Shown here in pieces: positions 59,313-64,000 of a stretch of 64,000 nt of DNA. The notes below the pieces were generated by a model. The model made no database searches. It worked only from the letters and a program-made list of their open reading frames with translations, and was not told the DNA's origin. The stretch lies in contig CAYSMK010000022.1 of NCBI GenBank assembly GCA_964432205.1, positions 20,733-84,732 on the forward strand, in the 5' to 3' direction. The position numbers and the translations under genes are program-made. The DNA comes from Geomobilibacter sp964432205 (lineage in GTDB: Bacteria > Desulfobacterota > Desulfuromonadia > Geobacterales > DSM-12255). The stretch's first letter is position 1, and each line of letters opens with the position of its first letter.

Positions 59313-60298
59313 AGGGCATCTCACCCGACCGGCTCACCGAATTTTTCACCGCCTTGGAGACCACCTACGAGGTGCGTCTTCCGGTGCTCTTAGCCGACGG
59401 GACCAGGAGCCTGGGCCGTCCCGGCGACGGTCCCATCGCCCTGCATGGCGGGGCTCTCCCGTGCAAGCCAACCGCGGCGTTCTTTCCCCACTCCGAAACG
59501 CTCTTTACGGCCACCGGCAACACCATCGTTCAGCCATTGCCGGTCCGGCCGCTCCTGGTCGCCGGTTTTCCCCCCCGTGACCTAGACTGCCTCAGGTTTG
59601 TCGACCGGTTCTTTGCCGACGGCTGGCGCGACGATGTCTATTTCCGCCTCCGTCAGCATGCGGTGATCATCGGGGTATCCGGTTACTGTGCCCCGGGAGG
59701 GAAACTGCTTCCCCCGGCAGGGGGAGGATGCGATCTGGAACTTGCGTGGGACGGGACCCTGTGGCTGGTTATCCCTTACAGCGAGGTTGGCAGGTCAATT
59801 GCGGCCGAGCTCCCCGAAACCGTACCGGACGATGCCCTGGAACAGCTCAAGCAGGCAGCCGACACCCTGCCCGACGAGGACGAGGCAATCATCCGGCGGG
59901 CATCCGAACTGCTGCGTGCCGACCTGGTGCCGGACAGCTTCTGGATCGAAATCGGCGACCGGTGCATAGCCTGCACCGGCTGCAACCTCGCCTGCCCCAC
60001 CTGCACCTGTTTCGGGGTACAGGACTGGCGCTATGGGCAGAGTGTGGAACGGAGCCGGATGTGGGATTCCTGTCAACTGGCGGGCTTCATGCGCGAGGCA
60101 AGCGGCCACAACCCCTTGGGGAGCGAGGCGTTACGCACACGCCGACGGATCCATCACAAGCTCGCTGCCGACCCGGAGCGGTGGGGGGAGATCAGTTGCT
60201 TTCTCTGCGGCCGTTGCGATGCCGTCTGCCCGACCGGTATCGGCATCATGGCAGTGGCACGGGAGATGGTGAACCGGTTCGGCAGTGAGCGAACCTGA
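59309..60298 (+). CDS. 4Fe-4S dicluster electron-transfer subunit (hydrogenase/sulfur reductase beta-like)
   Basis: A 329-residue protein. The N-terminal 200 residues carry VIIGVSGYCAPGG and resemble the beta subunit of sulfhydrogenases and subunit A of anaerobic sulfite reductase. Two cluster motifs follow: CIACTGCNLACPTCTC near 219-234 and CFLCGRCDAVCPTG near 298-311. It would wire the formate dehydrogenase to the flavin subunit encoded two genes upstream. It starts by overlapping the fdhA stop. A 175-bp spacer then separates this operon from the cytochrome. Confidence 0.87.
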   Translation: MKGISPDRLTEFFTALETTYEVRLPVLLADGTRSLGRPGDGPIALHGGALPCKPTAAFFPHSETLFTATGNTIVQPLPVRPLLVAGFPPRDLDCLRFVDRFFADGWRDDVYFRLRQHAVIIGVSGYCAPGGKLLPPAGGGCDLELAWDGTLWLVIPYSEVGRSIAAELPETVPDDALEQLKQAADTLPDEDEAIIRRASELLRADLVPDSFWIEIGDRCIACTGCNLACPTCTCFGVQDWRYGQSVERSRMWDSCQLAGFMREASGHNPLGSEALRTRRRIHHKLAADPERWGEISCFLCGRCDAVCPTGIGIMAVAREMVNRFGSERT

Positions 60299-60398
60299 GC
60301 CGCACTAGAACGAGGATTGAGCGCAGTTACGCAGGTCCGAAACCTTCCTCTTACCGGCATGGCAGCGAGTACTGTCGGCCGTGCGTGGCCTTGTCTGC

Positions 60399-60426
60399 TT
60401 GCCAGATCCGAATTACCTGTTACAAA
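60399..60426 (+). promoter_or_regulatory. Candidate sigma-70 promoter of the triheme cytochrome gene
   Basis: TTGCCA (60399-60404) and TACAAA (60421-60426) are separated by 16 bp, with the start expected near 60433 and a 40-nt leader. The direct repeat ATTACCTG occurs at 60411-60418 and again near 60426-60433, overlapping the -10 and start region; it may be an operator. Confidence 0.45.
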
Positions 60427-60473
60427 TTACCTGCCAAACATTAGCCATCCTCAAACAAAGGAGCTCTCGACGT

Positions 60474-60791
60474 ATGAAACGATCTGTTATGCTGGTCATG
60501 GCGTTCCTTGCAGCCATCGGAGGTTCACTCGTGTGGGCGGAAAGCCCGAAAAACCCGGGACCGGAGGTCATCAACCTGAAGATGGGGGTCATGATCGCCC
60601 CTTTTCAGCACCGTAAGCACCAGAAGAGCCTGAACAACGAATGCTGGCACTGCCACAAGACCTCCAACGGCGTCATAGACGGCTGGGGCAAGGAAACTGC
60701 CCACACGCTCTGCATCCCCTGCCACGACCTTGAGGAAAAGGGGCCCACCGAGTGTCACCAGTGTCACAAAAAAGGCGTCTCGGGCAGGTGA
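60474..60791 (+). CDS. Periplasmic triheme cytochrome c (c7/c3-like)
   Basis: A 105-residue protein with a signal peptide ending VWAES and three CxxCH haem sites: CWHCH (about 57-61), CIPCH (80-84) and CHQCH (94-98). Extra histidines (FQHRKHQK, KETAH) can serve as distal ligands. Size and motif number fit the small c7 cytochromes of the PpcA type from Geobacter-like bacteria, which carry electrons from the inner membrane through the periplasm. AAAGGAG precedes ATG 60474. It could take electrons from menaquinol-linked or formate oxidation and points to metal- or electrode-type respiration in the host. Confidence 0.88.
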   Translation: MKRSVMLVMAFLAAIGGSLVWAESPKNPGPEVINLKMGVMIAPFQHRKHQKSLNNECWHCHKTSNGVIDGWGKETAHTLCIPCHDLEEKGPTECHQCHKKGVSGR

Positions 60792-60851
60792 CTCCTCATC
60801 CGGCCTCTGCGCCTCCTTGTTCACCCTGAATTCGGTTACGCCTCGACACAT

Positions 60852-61502
60852 TCACCCCACATAGAGCAGCACCGCCAGGTAGTGGCTGAGGCTCCCGGTC
60901 AGCACACAGAGGTGCCAGAGACCGTGGGCCCAGGCGAATCTGCTGTCGAGGAGGAAAAATATGCAGCCTCCCGTGTAAAACAGCCCGCCGCCTGCCAGCC
61001 AGACTACCCCCGGCCATGGCAGGGACTGGAGCAGCGGGCGGGCGGCGAGCACGATCAGCCACCCCATGCCGAGATAGATCGCCAGCGGCGGAATCCACCG
61101 CCCGCTGCGCCGCTGCTCCTGCACGATGCCGAAGACGGCGGCCCCCCAGACCAGCAAGAACAGGGTCCAGCCCCAGGGCCCCCGCAGCGTTACCAGACTG
61201 AAGGGGGTATAGGTCCCGGCGATCAGCAGATAGATAGCCACGTAGTCGAGCTTGCGCAGTACCGTCTTGATCCTGCCCTGCAGGGCGTGGTAGAGGGTGG
61301 CAACCGCAAAGAGCAGCAGCAGGGTGCTGCCGTATATGCTGAAGCTGACGATCTTCCAGGGATCCCCCTGACGCACGGCCGTGACCAGCAGGGCAGTCAC
61401 CCCCACCGGCGCCGCCAGCGCCCCCAGCAAGCTGGTGATGACGTTGAAGAGTTCGTTTTTCTCTATTCGCATGTGACTGATAACGGACTGCTCACGGGAC
61501 AT
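60852..61502 (-). CDS. Hemolysin III / PAQR family membrane protein
   Basis: A 216-residue inner-membrane protein with about seven hydrophobic helices. Family residues visible are the TLYHAL segment near 69, LDYVAIYLLIAGTYTPF near 85-101, and the WHLCVLTGSLSHYLAVLLY ending with its paired histidines. These histidines are the usual metal site of PAQR-type hydrolases. Despite the old hemolysin name, a role in membrane-lipid homeostasis is more likely. It converges with the cytochrome gene and starts at ATG 61502; ATG 61472 is an alternative. Confidence 0.85.
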   Translation of the reverse strand: MSREQSVISHMRIEKNELFNVITSLLGALAAPVGVTALLVTAVRQGDPWKIVSFSIYGSTLLLLFAVATLYHALQGRIKTVLRKLDYVAIYLLIAGTYTPFSLVTLRGPWGWTLFLLVWGAAVFGIVQEQRRSGRWIPPLAIYLGMGWLIVLAARPLLQSLPWPGVVWLAGGGLFYTGGCIFFLLDSRFAWAHGLWHLCVLTGSLSHYLAVLLYVG

Positions 61503-61597
61503 GGTTGATTTTGTTGATTATGTGCCGCGTTAGTCAACAATTCAACTGTCCCCCCAGCCCTTCCCCGGTATTTTTTCAGTCCCTCCCCCACCTTGCG

Positions 61598-62887
61598 CTA
61601 TTTCAGGCTGACGCTCGTCTCGCCCTGGGCAATGACCGCAACCGACAGCCGATCGTTCAGCACCGTCGCCTCGCCAAGCGACAGCGACGTGACGGCACCG
61701 GTCAGGTTCATATGGTCGGCCAGGCGCACCGAGGACAACGCCGTGCACGCTTTCACGCGGGCCTTCTCCAGCTGCTCCACGACGGCGGCATCCAGCTTCG
61801 TCTTGATCGTAGTTCGAATACTGCTGCTGAACAGCCAGCTCCCGGCGCTGATCACCAAGCCGGCGTTCCGGGTGTCAAAATCGACGTCTGCGAACGTCAG
61901 TGAATTGTTCTGCGGATCATACACCGGCTTTGCCAGAATCGTTATTTCGCCGTCGAAATCGCCGGCAGCGGTCAGGACAATGACCAGCCTGCCGTCCTCT
62001 CCCCTCAGGTTGAAACCCTTTACGGTAATTTTCCGCTCATCGCCGAAGGTCTTGTCCAGCAGCACCGGGTTCAGCGCCGTCACGAGATCGGCCAGGAAGA
62101 TGTCGGTGGCGAGCTGGACATGAAACCGTTTATCGAAGGACGGGAGCTGCTGCACCGGTGGCAGCGCCTTCACCGGTGCAGCAGCCGGCTTCGGTCCGAC
62201 GGTTATGGCGGCGCCGGTGATGACGCCGACTGACAACCGGATCCGATTGTTCGCCGCCAGCAGCGGACTCATGACGATCTTTTCCGGGGTCAGCTTCAGC
62301 CAGGCGCTGAACTCCTTGCTAACCAGCATCGGGGAAAACGCATGCTGCCAGAGGGGAGCGATATTGGCCCGGAGCTGAATGGAATCATTGACCTTGGCAT
62401 CGACGATCGGTGCAAGCAGTCTCTGGACCGACTGCGTGACGTTCTCGACCATGGTTTTCGGTTTCAGGGACAGCGGCCCAAGGCTGAGCGTGTCGGCCAG
62501 ATTATCCGCCAGCCCGGTATAGTAGAGCTCGGTCTTCAAGCGCCAGTCAGGGGTGACGTTGACCCTGGCCTTGAATCTGAGCCCTGTCCGGAGCGGATGG
62601 CTCTCATAGAGCGCATAGCCGAAGGTAAGCTGTACAGGCAGCGTGAGATAGACAAAATTGTCGGTCGCGGAGACTACTACCGGGCCGGTACGGAGCACTG
62701 TGACCGAGGTACCCAGGCCGCCCTGCCCCTTGTAGAGTTCCTTGGGAAGAGACTTGTTGATAATGGCGGAGAGATCGGTCGCGGAACTCTCCACACTCAA
62801 GTTGATCGAGGACGGAGGCACGGCAGCACAGGCACAGACGGAACTGAGCGACAAGAGCACGAATAGTATGAATAGTCGGGGAAAAAT
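61598..62887 (-). CDS. DUF4403 family exported protein, start codon unusual
   Basis: About 430 residues. It begins with a hydrophobic signal segment FPRLFILFVLLSLSSVCACA and continues as an all-beta DUF4403-type protein (paired lipid-binding-like beta domains, as in ITVKGFNLRGEDGRLVIVL). A possible lipobox lies at SSVC or VCAC. AAGGAGGAG lies 6 bp before an ATT codon at 62887, and no ATG, GTG or TTG lies at that spacing; the only longer ATG start, at 62989, would run through a dispersed repeat. I therefore place the start at ATT or slightly downstream at GTG. The function is unknown, possibly lipid or outer-membrane related. Confidence 0.65.
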   Translation of the reverse strand: MFPRLFILFVLLSLSSVCACAAVPPSSINLSVESSATDLSAIINKSLPKELYKGQGGLGTSVTVLRTGPVVVSATDNFVYLTLPVQLTFGYALYESHPLRTGLRFKARVNVTPDWRLKTELYYTGLADNLADTLSLGPLSLKPKTMVENVTQSVQRLLAPIVDAKVNDSIQLRANIAPLWQHAFSPMLVSKEFSAWLKLTPEKIVMSPLLAANNRIRLSVGVITGAAITVGPKPAAAPVKALPPVQQLPSFDKRFHVQLATDIFLADLVTALNPVLLDKTFGDERKITVKGFNLRGEDGRLVIVLTAAGDFDGEITILAKPVYDPQNNSLTFADVDFDTRNAGLVISAGSWLFSSSIRTTIKTKLDAAVVEQLEKARVKACTALSSVRLADHMNLTGAVTSLSLGEATVLNDRLSVAVIAQGETSVSLK

Positions 62888-62925
62888 GGCGATCTCCTCC
62901 TTCGGGTTGATACTGGAATATATTT

Positions 62926-63057
62926 GGCTTTTGGTCCACGAACGACACGAATGTACACGAAAAAATAAGGCATTGCAGCGGATCAGCAATTCACCGAAAG
63001 ATTTTAAGATGATGTTGCATATTTTACTGATTTAGTTCGTGTGTTTTCGTGCGTTTC
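62926..63057. repeat. Dispersed palindromic repeat, copy C
   Basis: Starts GGCTTTTGGTCCACGAACGA and runs to TTCGTGCGTTTC, matching copies at 6805 and 52356. The right end is cut short and followed by a double CCGTCAGCCCCCC unit (63057-63084). It fills the gap between the DUF4403 gene and the propeller gene. Confidence 0.75.
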
Positions 63058-63104
63058 CCGTCAGCCCCCCCGTCAGCCCCCCCCACGAGAGTTGGAACAT
63101 CTTT

Positions 63105-63971
63105 TCACATGTCGGTCTTTGCTCCGGAAATTGACCTAACCGGTGTGATGTTGCCTGAATCTGCTCTCCCATATGTGGTGATTGAATTACTGTAATATCC
63201 ATTAACCACAACTATCTGATTATTAACCGTATCCATAGCAACTCCAAGTGGGCTTAGGCCAGTCATTTCCCCGTTAATCGTCCGGACTGGTGAAACGTTG
63301 CCGGCATCTGTTCTCCCATATATTGTGATTGACCTGTAATATAAGTCAGCGACAATGATCTCGTTATTTACTGCGTCAACAGCAATACCTTTAAGATTCA
63401 TCAGTCCAGTGTTTACTCCAGAGATGGTTCGAACCGGTGAAACGTTGCCAGTGTTTGTTCTTCCGTATACCGCAATCCCGGTCGAGTTACCTGCCGACGC
63501 TGTATTTCCTATAAAAATCTCATTATTTACCATATCCAAAGCAATACCACCTAGATAGTTTAAGCCAGTGTCTGCCATAGAAATGGTCCGTATCGGCGAA
63601 ACGTTGCCTGAATCTGTTCTCCGATATACCGTGATTGAACCGCTAGTCTGGGTCCCACCAGCAGTAATGTTCATTTGGTTAACCACAAAGATCTCATTAT
63701 TTGTTGTGTCCAAGGCAATGCTTATGGGGTAGCTCAAGCCTGTGCTTGCTCCGGATATAACCCGCACTGGTGCAATATTACCGGTGTCTGTTCGCCCATA
63801 TACCGTTATCGAGTTGTTCCCATAATTGACAACGAAGATCTGATTATTAACGATATCCACAGCACAACCCATTGGATAGCTCAATCCGGTGTTTGATCCG
63901 GATATTTTCCGTATCGGTGGTACATCACCGGTGTCTGTCCTTCCACCGAAGTTTGACACTTTCGCGGACAT
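63105..63971 (-). CDS. Beta-propeller repeat protein, probably 5' truncated by the window edge
   Basis: At least 288 residues of about six near-identical units of roughly 45 residues, each like YGRTDTGNVSPVRTISG followed by TGL and IALDxVNNEIFVVN. The pattern recalls NHL or SMP-type six-bladed propellers, usually extracytoplasmic and involved in binding. The frame stays open upstream to the end of the window with no ribosome binding site before ATG 63971, so the real start and signal peptide are probably outside. Base composition is more AT-rich than the rest of the window. No catalytic function is evident. Confidence 0.7.
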   Translation of the reverse strand: MSAKVSNFGGRTDTGDVPPIRKISGSNTGLSYPMGCAVDIVNNQIFVVNYGNNSITVYGRTDTGNIAPVRVISGASTGLSYPISIALDTTNNEIFVVNQMNITAGGTQTSGSITVYRRTDSGNVSPIRTISMADTGLNYLGGIALDMVNNEIFIGNTASAGNSTGIAVYGRTNTGNVSPVRTISGVNTGLMNLKGIAVDAVNNEIIVADLYYRSITIYGRTDAGNVSPVRTINGEMTGLSPLGVAMDTVNNQIVVVNGYYSNSITTYGRADSGNITPVRSISGAKTDM

Positions 63972-64000
63972 AAAATGATCTAACCAGCCGATATGCCGAC

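Noticed and set aside
63105..63971. CRISPR array or DNA tandem repeat
   Set aside because: The periodicity is about 135-145 bp, in frame and protein-level (propeller blades), with no short identical repeats separated by unique spacers.

Overview
The window looks like a chromosomal stretch from an anaerobic, GC-rich deltaproteobacterium, most likely a Geobacter-like member of the Desulfuromonadia. This is inferred from the triheme c7-type cytochrome, the sigma-54 regulators, the CoA-based catabolism and the corrinoid/formate one-carbon genes. No rRNA or tRNA gene fixes the taxonomy. Nearly the whole window is catabolic. I see no tRNA, rRNA, CRISPR array, transposase or phage gene.

Region 1 (1-10.8 kb): the end of a branched-chain-amino-acid-type ABC importer (livH partial, a livM-livG fusion, livF), a tandem universal stress protein, a CoA-transferase, an orphan TRAP binding protein, a DUF3237 protein, and a thiolase/crotonase/3-hydroxyacyl-CoA dehydrogenase set. 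This reads as uptake, CoA activation and beta-oxidation of an organic acid, ending in a rho-independent terminator.

Region 2 (11.4-21.2 kb): a PAS-LuxR regulator, then an operon of class III aminotransferase, aldehyde dehydrogenase, APC permease, a DUF3156-like protein, MoaF and two SDRs. A 627-bp, >99% identical direct repeat carries the 3' half of the luxR gene. It lies at both ends of this block, so a second, PAS-less LuxR reading frame sits at the far end. A fragment of a YCF48-like gene lies at the left junction.

Region 3 (21.3-43 kb): two paralogous copies of a four-gene envelope module: DUF1302 outer-membrane protein, DUF1329 periplasmic protein, YCF48-like beta-propeller, and MMPL/RND transporter. 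Copy 1 is followed by an amidohydrolase and an MFS carrier. Copy 2 is followed by an aromatic-type aldehyde dehydrogenase and a zinc alcohol dehydrogenase. Copy 2 is preceded by a divergent XylR/DmpR-type activator and a near-consensus sigma-54 promoter.

Region 4 (43.1-60.8 kb): a PAS-GAF-sigma-54 activator, a second orphan TRAP binding protein behind a sigma-54-type promoter, and a long same-strand series for corrinoid-dependent demethylation and methyl oxidation. In order these are a MetV-MetF fusion, corrinoid protein, UroD-family methyltransferase, B12-activation-domain protein, RACo-type activase, methyl-THF methyltransferase, amidohydrolase, FolD, FolE2, and a formate dehydrogenase with flavin/2Fe-2S and 4Fe-4S partners. 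A triheme cytochrome with its own promoter follows. Read with the aryl-alcohol and aldehyde dehydrogenases upstream, the simplest hypothesis is oxidation of methoxylated aromatic alcohols or aldehydes (lignin monomers): side chain to acid, O-demethylation, methyl group to CO2. This is inference.

Region 5 (60.8-64 kb): minus-strand genes of less related function: a hemolysin III/PAQR membrane protein, a DUF4403 protein with no ordinary start codon next to its ribosome binding site, and a beta-propeller repeat protein open at the window edge. Three copies of a 120-135 bp palindromic dispersed repeat lie at 6.8, 52.4 and 63.0 kb.
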